This document shows, one piece after another, positions 1-6,011 of a stretch of DNA of 12,019 nucleotides. A program made the translations under genes and the position numbers. The stretch covers positions 1 to 12,019 of the forward strand of contig DMNP01000406.1 of assembly GCA_003452695.1 (NCBI GenBank), in the 5' to 3' direction. Under the pieces are notes generated by a model that was not told the DNA's origin, made no database searches, and saw nothing but the letters and a program-made list of their open reading frames with translations. The first letter of the stretch is position 1; each line of letters begins with the position of its first letter. The DNA comes from Eggerthellaceae bacterium (lineage in GTDB: Bacteria > Actinomycetota > Coriobacteriia > Coriobacteriales > Eggerthellaceae).

Positions 1-394
1 GCAGTCGGTCAAAACGTGTTGATGACCAACAAATGACCAACAGGAATCTTGGATTTCCGCAGATAGGAAGCCAGTGGTAGGGTATTGAGACCTACAATCA
101 CGGCGGAATGGCCGGTGCGCATTGTGAGCTACGCAACGACGTGAGTTTCCAGTTCATCGACGTCTGCACCCGACGCCTGTTCAGGATGAAAGTGATGTGG
201 TATTAATTATCGTGCCGGAGGGTTTGCCCGAAGGCTCCAGATCGGCGGGGGCTTTACCCCGCCATATTATTTTGAAAGGCACTGCATCTTTGGCGAGACT
301 GAATTGCTTCATAGATGAAACGGGCCAAGACGACATGTCCTCGGATGTCTGCTTGATAACCCCCAAGCTACAGCCACATAGATTTAGAATCCGG
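1..394. other. Region without a recognised gene
   Basis: No reading frame here resembles a protein I recognise. By eye it is less GC-rich than the rest of the window. It holds a short tandem direct repeat (ATGACCAACA at 22-31 and again at 33-42) and a GC-rich hairpin at 244-263. Two overlapping opposite-strand frames (181-450 minus, 197-472 plus) are open, but neither has a clear ribosome site and both run into the small gene at 395-679. The plus frame open from position 3 to about 78 could be the tail of a gene lying to the left, but it is too short to judge. Confidence 0.5.
244..263. repeat. GC-rich hairpin
   Basis: Arms GGCGGGG (244-250) and CCCCGCC (257-263) pair perfectly around a 6-base loop. 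On the plus strand the stem is followed by an AT-rich stretch (ATATTATTTTG), loosely like an intrinsic terminator. On the minus strand no T-run follows, so it is a poor terminator for the gene ending at 395. Its function is unknown. Confidence 0.35.
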
Positions 395-679
395 TCATCG
401 AATCTGATAAGCGTTCGCAAAGCAGCAGGATTCGAATTCCTCAATCGCATCGCCGATGCCGTTTGCCGCTAGCAGCACCTTCTCGATAACGCCTTCGGGT
501 GAATAGGGGTTTCGGCCTTGTTCGCATACAATGCCGCAAAATCGAGTATCGTCCTCCTCGACGATATAACCCCTGTGAAGCGAGTTGTAGTCAACCCGCC
601 AATATAGGGTTGAGCCTGAAGAGATTCCCGCAGAACAGAGGCTCCATCCGGTTGTGCCAGTCAAGTCATTTGTTCCCAT
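395..679 (-). CDS. Hypothetical protein, 94 aa, cysteine-containing
   Basis: I do not recognise this protein. The start at 679 is chosen because the minus strand carries AGGAGG seven bases before this ATG; the frame stays open a further 50 codons upstream, but that part reads like non-coding sequence. The 94-residue product begins MGTNDLTGTTGW and has a tryptophan/tyrosine-rich middle (YWRVDYNSLHRGYIVEEDD). It contains five cysteines, including a C-x3-C pair and an adjacent CC near the end, and an acidic probable helix (EGVIEKVLLAANGIGDAIEE). No signal peptide or membrane segment is visible. It lies about 110 bases downstream of the Fe-S subunit gene in the same direction, separated by a hairpin, so it is probably transcribed separately. 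Function unknown. It is likely real because of the ribosome site and the coherent amphipathic C-terminal part. Confidence 0.6.
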   Translation of the reverse strand: MGTNDLTGTTGWSLCSAGISSGSTLYWRVDYNSLHRGYIVEEDDTRFCGIVCEQGRNPYSPEGVIEKVLLAANGIGDAIEEFESCCFANAYQIR

Positions 680-738
680 GGTGGGCCTCCTGAAAGCAAT
701 TCGAAGTGTCCTACAGTGCGAAAAGCGGCGTTGTACGT

Positions 739-770
739 GCGCAGACGCCTCCGATTGGGGGCGCCTGCGC
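739..770 (-). terminator. Candidate terminator after the Fe-S subunit gene
   Basis: An inverted repeat has 11-base arms (739-749 and 760-770) that match at 10 of 11 positions, with a 10-base loop. It lies 15 bases beyond the stop codon of the Fe-S subunit gene on the minus strand. No clean T-run follows directly, so rho-independent termination is plausible but not certain. Confidence 0.4.
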
Positions 771-785
771 AATCCAATGAGCTGG

Positions 786-1496
786 CTAGATCGTGTTCTT
801 CTTCGGGATGGCGCGCACCTCGCGGCCAAGGATGACGCAATCGTAGTTGGAAAGCTCCTGCATCGTGAGGCCGAGCTCGTCGAGCAGGTCCTCGGGCGAC
901 TTGCCGCGCACGATCTCGCCCTGCAGGAACTCGACGCGGTCCTCGATCGAGAGCGCTGCGAACGCAGGCAGGCTGATCTCGCCGGGCTGCAAGACCACGC
1001 GGTACTCGCGCGTCTCCCAAGCGTTGCCGAGGTCCACGCTGGCCGCAGACCCGTCGTACTCTCGACGATAGTCAGCAGGGTCGTACCCCTCGCCCGTCAG
1101 CTGCTCAGGCCCGATGGTGCCGATATCGACACGTTTGGCGCCTGTCGGCTTGAAAATGACTACCTTGTCACCGAGTTCTTTCGCGCGTTCTGCGAGCTCA
1201 TCCATGGGGCCGACTTGCATGCATGCTGCCAGGCAATGCTTCACGCACATCGGCTTGCGGCCTGCGTCGAGTCGCTCGGCGCACAGGTCGCAGCGCCAGG
1301 TGGGCATGGGGACGTACGCCCAATCCCACGCGTCGTCGATTGCATCGCCCTTGCGCTCGGCCTTCGACTCGAACACGCGGATGCCGAACTGATCGGATGC
1401 GAGCCCCTTCTCCTGCTGGCATGCCACCTCGCAGGAACGGCAATTCGTGCAGTACTTGTAGTCGATCAGCAGACCGTAATCAGCGTATTTCTCCAT
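786..1496 (-). CDS. Ferredoxin-like electron-transfer subunit of a molybdopterin oxidoreductase (DmsB/NrfC-like, two clusters)
   Basis: This 236-residue protein should carry electrons to or from the molybdoenzyme encoded just upstream. C16-x2-C19-x2-C22-x3-C26 forms the first [4Fe-4S] motif. C69-x2-C72-x11-C84-x3-C88 forms the second, with an extra C92. In the family the last cysteine of such a motif is usually followed by proline; here it is followed by leucine (HCLAAC). Four-cluster DmsB-type subunits have two more motifs, which are absent. Residues from about 95 to 236 form a cysteine-poor domain I do not recognise, ending in a helical part (IEDRVEFLQGEIVRGKSPED). There is no signal peptide, so the protein would be cytoplasmic or exported with a partner. 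The ATG lies three bases after the stop of the catalytic gene, which suggests translational coupling. The gene looks intact although its partner is truncated. Confidence 0.85.
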   Translation of the reverse strand: MEKYADYGLLIDYKYCTNCRSCEVACQQEKGLASDQFGIRVFESKAERKGDAIDDAWDWAYVPMPTWRCDLCAERLDAGRKPMCVKHCLAACMQVGPMDELAERAKELGDKVVIFKPTGAKRVDIGTIGPEQLTGEGYDPADYRREYDGSAASVDLGNAWETREYRVVLQPGEISLPAFAALSIEDRVEFLQGEIVRGKSPEDLLDELGLTMQELSNYDCVILGREVRAIPKKNTI

Positions 1497-1499
1497 TTC

Positions 1500-3719
1500 C
1501 TACACCGCCCTCTCTTCAGTGCAGAAGTAGCCCTCTCCCATACCGGAGCCCTTCGTGTTCGAAATGTTCAGCGGGTCCTCGATTGCCGGACCCTCGGCGT
1601 CGAGGCTGTCGACCTTGCGAACCTCGCAGACCATCGACTTGTACGGCGCGCCGAAGCCCAGCTGACCGACGCACTCATGCGGCATGAGCTTGTTGAAGTT
1701 GGACTTGAACACGCCGTACAGGTTCGGGAAGTCGGGGTCGTCCTCGGGGAACCACCAGCCGTGCTGCATGTGCGCCGTGTCCTCGTGGATGGTGTCGACG
1801 AGGGTGACGCGCGCGTTGGCGTGCCCGAACAGGTTGTACGCCTGCACGATGTCGCCCTCGCGGATGCCGCGCGCGGCGGCCGCCTTCGGGTGCATCTCCA
1901 GGGTTGGGTCGGGGTTCTTCGAACGCAGCACGTCGACCTGGCGAAGCTCCGAGTGGAAGAACAGCGGCGTGCGCGCTCCCGAGCTGATGATGAGCGGGTA
2001 CTTCTCGGCCAGGTCGGGCCGGGCATTCTTCTGGAAGCGCGGCTCCTCGTAGTTGGGCATCGGGTCGAGCCCCCAGGCGCCGTAGGCGGCGCAGAACAGC
2101 TCGACGCGACCGGTCACGGTGTTGAAGCCGGGCTGCCCGTCGGGACGCATGAGGCCCTTTTCGTACTTTCGGTACTCGTTGCCCGGGAAGTACATGCCCA
2201 TCTCGCGGAACTCCTTCCACGTGATGCCGTAGGCGTTGACCAGCTGCACGTCGAGCCATTCCTCGACGTCCGCGTAGGGACCCCACGCCTCGGGGCAGAG
2301 GCGCTTGCCGAGTTCCAGGCACACCTCGAGATCGGAACGGGTATCCGGCTCGTCGACGGCCTTGGCCATGCAGGCGGTCCACACGTTGTTGGCTCCGTAG
2401 TAGGGCACGACCAGGCCATCGTGCTCGGCGAACGTCGGCAGCGGCAGGAAGATGTCAGCCAAGCCCTGGATGGTCGGGTTCATGAACGTGTCCTGCGCGA
2501 CCGTGAAGTCCATGTCCTTCAGCGCGTTGTACCAGCGCTCGGGCTGGGCCGAGCAGGTCGGTGACAGGAAGTTCGTCGAGTTGATCCACGCCATGTGCAG
2601 CTCGTAGGGCTTGCCACTCTCGAGCGTATCGAGGATCTCGTCGGACTGGCAGGTGGCGTTGGGGCCGTGGAACGCGGGGTAGGTCTTGTTGCCCAGCTTC
2701 TTCTCGACGAGTTCCTGCGGCAGGAACTCCATCGAGTTGCCGGACCAGCCGCCCATGTTGGTGAAGGGCGCGCCCAAGGTAAGGCCGCCCGGCACGTCGA
2801 TGTTGCCGGTGATGGCCGCGATGGAGAGGATCGCCTGGCCGGCCATGGTGCCGTTGGGGTTCTGGTCGACCGCGAGCCCCCAGGCGATCGAGACCGGGTG
2901 GTTGATGGAGATCAGGCGTGCCACGATGCGGATGAGCTCGGCGTCCACTCCGCAGATATCCGCAACGCGCTCGGCTGGATACTCGGCAGCGCGCTCGGTC
3001 AGCTTGTCGAAGCCGTAGCACCAGCGGTTGACGAAGTCGTGGTCGTACAGGTCCTCCTTGATGATGGTGTCGATAAGCGCGAGCGCGAGCGCTGTGTCGG
3101 TGCCGGGGCGCAGCTGCACCGTGAGGTTGCCCGGCTGCGCGCCGAGCCACGTGATGCGCGGGTCGATGCAGATGAAGCGCGTGCCCATCTTCATCATGTC
3201 GATGAGCGCATGCCCGAACAGACCGTCGCCGTTGGAGTACAGCGGCATCTTGCCCCAGCACACCACGTACTTGGGAAGCTCGAACTCAGGGTTGTCGAAG
3301 CGCTCGGGGTAGTACGCTGCATAGTCGATCTCGGGGTACCCGGCGCCCAGGATGAACGCTGCCGTCATCTGGCGCGGACCGTAACACGACACGCCCGACA
3401 ACGGGTACACGACGTTCGGCGTGCCGAGTACCGAATAGGCTATCGGCCAGTAGAACATCGATGCCTCTCGGCCCGTGCCGCCGTACACGGCGATGGATTC
3501 AGCGCCGTATTTCTCCTTGATGATGCCCACCTGCTCTTCGATGATGTCGTAGGCTTCATCCCAGGTCGTCTGTTCCCATTTGTCGGAGCGGCCGCGGAAC
3601 TCCTTCGCGCGCTTCATGGGATGCACGATGCGGTCCTCGTGGTAGGTGTAGTCCTTGAGCGCCAGGCACCTGGGGCACAGGCGCCCGTTCGTAATCGGCT
3701 GGCTCTCGTCGCCCTCGAC
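1500..3719 (-). pseudogene. Molybdopterin-dependent (DMSO reductase family) oxidoreductase catalytic subunit, 5'-truncated
   Basis: About 739 residues of a bis-MGD enzyme remain. Recognisable family elements, in order, are: GRLCPRCLALKDYTYH and the HPMKR segment that follow the N-terminal Fe-S site; TTWDEAYDII; SGVSCYGPR, whose cysteine may be the molybdenum ligand (inference); CIDPRITWLGAQ followed by LRPGTDTALALA; and a C-terminal dinucleotide-binding domain starting near EKYPLIISSGAR, about 168 residues from the end. Homology stops at VEGDES, near 3719. The first cysteines of the N-terminal [4Fe-4S] motif and any Tat signal are missing. The frame stays open to 3890, but that stretch is the reverse strand of a LysR gene tail. 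The enzyme is therefore probably inactive. The family includes the catechol dehydroxylases of gut Eggerthellaceae and acetylene-hydratase-like enzymes; the substrate cannot be told from this sequence. The Fe-S partner follows three bases downstream. Confidence 0.8.
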
Positions 3720-3980
3720 ATGGGCGCAATCGACGTCATCTCCAACGTGGGACTCATGCTGCGGACTGTTCGCCGGGACGACTCTGTCGGAATCGCGTCC
3801 ATCTCGTTTAAGGAGAACACGCCTTCCGGGGCGAAGGTCGTGCCGCTTTCTGATCCCACCATGCAGATAAACCTGTACGCCCTCTATCACAAGGCGTCGG
3901 AAAAGTCGACTGCAATCGCAAACCTGGTTTCGCTCATAGCGAGTACGATACGCGGCGATGTCGGCCAGTGCCTTTCTTAG
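3717..3980 (+). pseudogene. 3' remnant of a LysR-type transcriptional regulator gene
   Basis: The plus frame reads DMGAIDVISNVGLML, then KVVPLSDPTMQINLYALYHK and a final helix NLVSLIAST. This matches the end of the LysR substrate-binding domain: the strand and turn before the last helices, the hydrophobic residue-P-L-x-D-P stretch, the strand containing LYALYHK, and the terminal helix. About 87 residues remain of the roughly 300 usual for the family. The DNA-binding helix-turn-helix half is absent, because left of about 3717 the sequence is molybdoenzyme gene on the other strand. The stop codon overlaps the stop codon of the convergent toxin gene. LysR regulators often sit beside genes for soluble molybdoenzymes in this bacterial group, so it may once have controlled such a cluster (inference). 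Assignment rests on pattern recognition only. Confidence 0.6.
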
Positions 3981-4336
3981 GCCATTTCACCATCTTTCGG
4001 CATCAGCATCAGGCTCAGGGCTCTCCGATCGCGCTCGGTGAGCATGCCGAGCGGCTCCCCGTTGAGGAGATCCGATTGCGCGAGCCGGAAGAGTGGCGAG
4101 ACTTGGACACGAGACGGCTTGAGCAGCCCCTCCCGCTTCCAGTCGGCGAGCTCGCAGTACGTGTAGCGCTCCCGTGTGTCGGCGGTGGTGACCTTCGCCA
4201 CGACTATTGCGGCGGCCATGTCGTCGACGATGACGACGGGCCGCACCTTGCCGGTTTCGGGATGGTCGGCAAACCGCAGGTAGGCGAGCCAGACCTCCCA
4301 GGGCGTCGGCTTCGCGCTAGCGGACGAGGCTGCCAT
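3977..4336 (-). CDS. PemK/MazF-family toxin of a type II toxin-antitoxin pair
   Basis: The product of 119 residues fits the PemK/MazF endoribonuclease fold. The N-terminal PWEVWLAYLRFADHPETGK leads into RPVVIV, the family's hallmark strand, followed by KVTTADTRERYTY and later KPSRVQVSPLFRL. Toxins of this family cleave mRNA to slow translation. The start at 4336 is preferred because AGGAAGG lies eight bases upstream and because the ATG falls 20 bases inside the end of the antitoxin gene, a common coupling arrangement; the frame stays open 17 codons further but only over antitoxin sequence. The 3' end overlaps, tail to tail, the stop codon of the LysR remnant. The gene appears complete. It would be transcribed from the antitoxin promoter and held inactive by the upstream-encoded protein. 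Confidence 0.8.
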   Translation of the reverse strand: MAASSASAKPTPWEVWLAYLRFADHPETGKVRPVVIVDDMAAAIVVAKVTTADTRERYTYCELADWKREGLLKPSRVQVSPLFRLAQSDLLNGEPLGMLTERDRRALSLMLMPKDGEMA

Positions 4337-4601
4337 AGAGGTCGCCTTCCTCGTCGTCCATGTCGGCGGGCAGGACGCTCGATCCATATGCGGGGTCGAT
4401 CGGGAGCACCGACGACGTGTCGTATGCAGGCCGCGCCTCGGGGCGCATGTCGAACGGCAGGCCGCCCACCTCGATGGACTTGATCAGGAACGTGTTCACC
4501 GCGTCGCTCAGGCTCATGCCCCAGCGCGCGTACACCGCCTGTGCCCCTGACTTCACGTCGGGCAGCACGTACGACTTCACCTCTGCGCTCCTCGCCGCCA
4601 T
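4317..4601 (-). CDS. RelB/DinJ-family antitoxin
   Basis: This 94-residue protein begins MAARSAEVKSYVLPDVKSGA. It shows the RelB/DinJ ribbon-helix-helix pattern: an N-terminal strand, a lysine-rich helix, the segment GMSLSDAVNTFL, and the GGLPFDMR ending. Residues from about 60 onward form an acidic tail (DMDDEEGDLYG) that probably wraps the toxin. The start at 4601 follows AAGGAGG with a six-base gap; the frame extends 32 codons further upstream but crosses the operator palindrome and is unlikely to be translated. Family members bind their own promoter, and a 28-base palindrome sits 16 bases upstream of the start codon. The partner is PemK/MazF-like rather than the RelE/YafQ-type toxin more often paired with RelB/DinJ. 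Confidence 0.85.
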   Translation of the reverse strand: MAARSAEVKSYVLPDVKSGAQAVYARWGMSLSDAVNTFLIKSIEVGGLPFDMRPEARPAYDTSSVLPIDPAYGSSVLPADMDDEEGDLYGSLVR

Positions 4602-4617
4602 CGTTGCCTCCTTGTTT

Positions 4618-4645
4618 AAGCCTAGACTATGCATAGTATAGGCTT
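4618..4645. promoter_or_regulatory. Near-perfect palindrome, likely toxin-antitoxin operator
   Basis: This 28-base inverted repeat matches its own reverse complement except at one symmetric pair. The central ACTATGCATAGT is perfect and the outer arms are AAGCCTA and TAGGCTT. It lies directly upstream of the antitoxin ribosome site. On the minus strand it contains TATACT (4635-4640), which fits a -10 box, although no convincing -35 is visible. A dimeric ribbon-helix-helix antitoxin, alone or with toxin, is expected to bind here and repress transcription. Confidence 0.65.
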
Positions 4646-4792
4646 TTTTAATCTGGTATTGCGGATATGTTGCCGAATCGTGCCCTTCCGTTCGCAAGCG
4701 GCTGACGCCCTAAGCTGTTTTGATGTTACCCGAGATAGTTCATCCGGAACCCTATAGAGCACCTCTCCTGCATATCGCGAGCGATTCCGGGA

Positions 4793-5086
4793 TCACTGGG
4801 CTTCTTCGATCCGCTTAGCTTGGGCCAGCATCGCCTCCAACTGCTCGATGGTAAAGGTGACGTCCGGAATCTGCGGCTGCGAAACAGGCGCACTTAGCGG
4901 GTTGTCGCCGCAGATGCCGGCCATGTCGATGTCGAAGGAGTCCTCTATCTTGCCGACGGCCTGCAGCTTCGCGTCGGGGTCGACGTCCGCGTAGGTGTTG
5001 AGCGTCATGGAGACCGACGAGTGGCCGAGGTAGCTCGCCACCGTGCGCACGTCGGTCCCGCCGGCGATCATCATGGTGGCGAATCG
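4793..5086 (-). pseudogene. C-terminal stub of a tyrosine recombinase (phage/ICE-type integrase)
   Basis: The minus frame reads RFATMMIAGGTDVRTVASY, then LGHSSVSMTLNTYADVDP. This is the last part of a tyrosine recombinase catalytic domain, with the conserved LGH segment and the nucleophile tyrosine in TLNTYA. It is followed by a tail of about 50 residues ending KRIEEAQ. The HxxR arginine box lies just upstream in intact enzymes and is missing, as are the N-terminal DNA-binding domains. About 95 of the usual 350-400 residues remain, so the protein cannot recombine DNA. At its upstream edge it joins a radical SAM gene, also on the minus strand but in a different frame. Two ATG codons at 5069-5074 could start a short product, but no ribosome site supports that. 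Confidence 0.8.
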
Positions 5087-5666
5087 GCTTGCACTGGCTG
5101 AACACCTTCGCCGAGTTCACTGCATGATCGCGGCTATGCTCGCGGCCGGCGACGCCGTTCAGGAACGTCATCCAATAGTCGATGCCGGCCTCCTCGAGCT
5201 TGCGGCACTGCTCCAGAATGTCCGCCGAGGCGTAGCCCTTGTCGATGCGCGCAAGCGTCCAATCGTCGCCGCTCTCCACACCCAGCGACACCTCGTTCAA
5301 GCCGAGGTCCCTCAGCGCCCGCAGCTGGTCGACGGTCTTGTTGCGCACGTCCGTTACGCGGCCCGCCGTGTAGACGTGTTCCATCTGGGGCAGGTACTCG
5401 TTTATCTTTTCCAAGATGGGCGCCATCTTGTCGTAGGGAAGCGCCAGCGGGTTGGCGCTGAGCAGCTGGATGGTGCGCGCATCCGGCACAGTGGCAGCCA
5501 GCTCGCGCAAATCCTGCTCGATGTCCTGCATCGGGGCCACACCGAACTTCACGCCCTTGTACATCGTGCAGAACTTGCACTTGTTGTGCGTGCAGCCGCG
5601 GGTGATTTCGAGCAGTGGCCACGTCGGCCAGTAAGGGTTTCGGTAAACGGGTTCGGTAAAGTGCAT
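5085..5666 (-). pseudogene. Radical SAM protein, 3'-truncated and fused out of frame to an integrase stub
   Basis: The first 194 residues belong to a radical SAM enzyme. GCTHNKCKFCTMYKG supplies a C-x4-C-x2-C cluster motif (C25, C30, C33), followed by an EVSLGVESG strand typical of the barrel and by an IDKGYASADI helix. The start at 5666 follows AAGGAG with a gap of about seven bases. Radical SAM proteins of this kind are usually near 290 residues. Here the family sequence stops at AKVFSQCKP, and beyond 5085 the DNA is an integrase gene read in the wrong frame. The frame stays open to 4815, so a 283-residue chimera with an arginine-rich nonsense tail could be made. The substrate is unknown. 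Loss of the C-terminal third probably inactivates it. Confidence 0.75.
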
Positions 5667-5728
5667 GGCTGTTCTCCTTCTCCCCGTGTTTAACGAGAAC
5701 AGCGTACTTCCCCGCAAGCGCAAATGTT

Positions 5729-5753
5729 CCGTACATTTTCACTATATGTACGG
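5729..5753. promoter_or_regulatory. Inverted repeat overlapping a putative promoter of the radical SAM gene
   Basis: Perfect 8-base arms CCGTACAT (5729-5736) and ATGTACGG (5746-5753) flank nine bases. On the minus strand TATAGT (5741-5746) inside the repeat could be a -10 box about 75 bases before the radical SAM start codon; no strong -35 is seen. The layout suits a repressor operator, but the regulator is not identifiable. Confidence 0.4.
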
Positions 5754-5770
5754 TTCCTGCACTAACTGGA

Positions 5771-5796
5771 TGCGATAGCCGAGGTCGGCTATCGCA
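5771..5796. repeat. Perfect inverted repeat with 12-base arms
   Basis: Arms TGCGATAGCCGA (5771-5782) and TCGGCTATCGCA (5785-5796) are exactly complementary with only two bases between them. It could act as an operator dyad or form a strong RNA hairpin. No T-run follows on either strand, so it is not an obvious terminator. Confidence 0.6.
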
Positions 5797-5854
5797 GCAA
5801 CAGGTGCCAAGGCAAATGCTTCCCCTCCCATTGCGACGAAGAGCGGGGTTGCCG

Positions 5855-5886
5855 TCTTGCAATAACCGACCAGGATTATTGCAAGA
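5855..5886. repeat. Perfect inverted repeat containing a motif repeated upstream of pntA
   Basis: Arms TCTTGCAATAA (5855-5865) and TTATTGCAAGA (5876-5886) are exactly complementary around a 10-base centre. The left arm plus centre contains TTGCAATAACCGAC (5857-5870), which occurs again exactly at 9585-9598. TAACCGACCAG (5863-5873) also recurs at 9659-9669. It may be a transcription-factor site or a small dispersed palindromic repeat. Confidence 0.6.
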
Positions 5887-5950
5887 GCCACCATCGCTTG
5901 CCAGGCGCATCCCTTGTCTCCTTTTTGTCCCAATACCCGTTTTCAGGACA

Positions 5951-5969
5951 CACGGCCGGGTTAGCCGTG
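5951..5969. repeat. Small inverted repeat upstream of prs
   Basis: Arms CACGGC (5951-5956) and GCCGTG (5964-5969) flank seven bases. TTTAAT (5971-5976) follows at once and might be the -10 element for prs, in which case the repeat would occupy the spacer. No clear -35 is visible. Confidence 0.3.
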
Positions 5970-6011
5970 GTTTAATGCTTCTAGGTGGAAAACACGATGC
6001 AAGGAGCACGC

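Noticed and set aside
22..42. Tandem ATGACCAACA repeat as a CRISPR or iteron array
   Set aside because: There are only two copies with no spacers or further units, which is too little for either interpretation.
181..472. Overlapping small frames on both strands (181-450 minus, 197-472 plus)
   Set aside because: Neither has a ribosome site or recognisable similarity, and both overlap the better-supported gene at 395-679.
654..2564. Long plus-strand open frame of 636 codons
   Set aside because: It is antisense to the small gene, the Fe-S subunit and the molybdoenzyme gene; its arginine-, valine- and histidine-rich sequence is typical of a GC-rich shadow frame.
2595..3716. Plus-strand open frame leading into the LysR tail
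   Set aside because: Left of about 3717 this frame is the reverse of conserved molybdoenzyme sequence and has no LysR character; only the last 87 codons are credible.
3720..3890. N-terminal extension of the molybdoenzyme frame
   Set aside because: The translation lacks the expected Fe-S cysteine motif, and the opposite strand here reads as a convincing LysR C-terminus.
4743..4790. TCCGGAA / TTCCGG pair downstream of the integrase stub as a terminator
   Set aside because: The arms are only six bases with a loop of about 35 and no T-run, which is expected by chance in GC-rich DNA.
4815..5084. C-terminal tail of the radical SAM frame
   Set aside because: It is the integrase stub read in the wrong frame, rich in arginine and histidine, and not a genuine domain.
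5742..5933. 63-codon hydrophobic minus-strand frame
   Set aside because: It starts at TTG without a matching ribosome site and spans two inverted repeats; the hydrophobic run is probably incidental.
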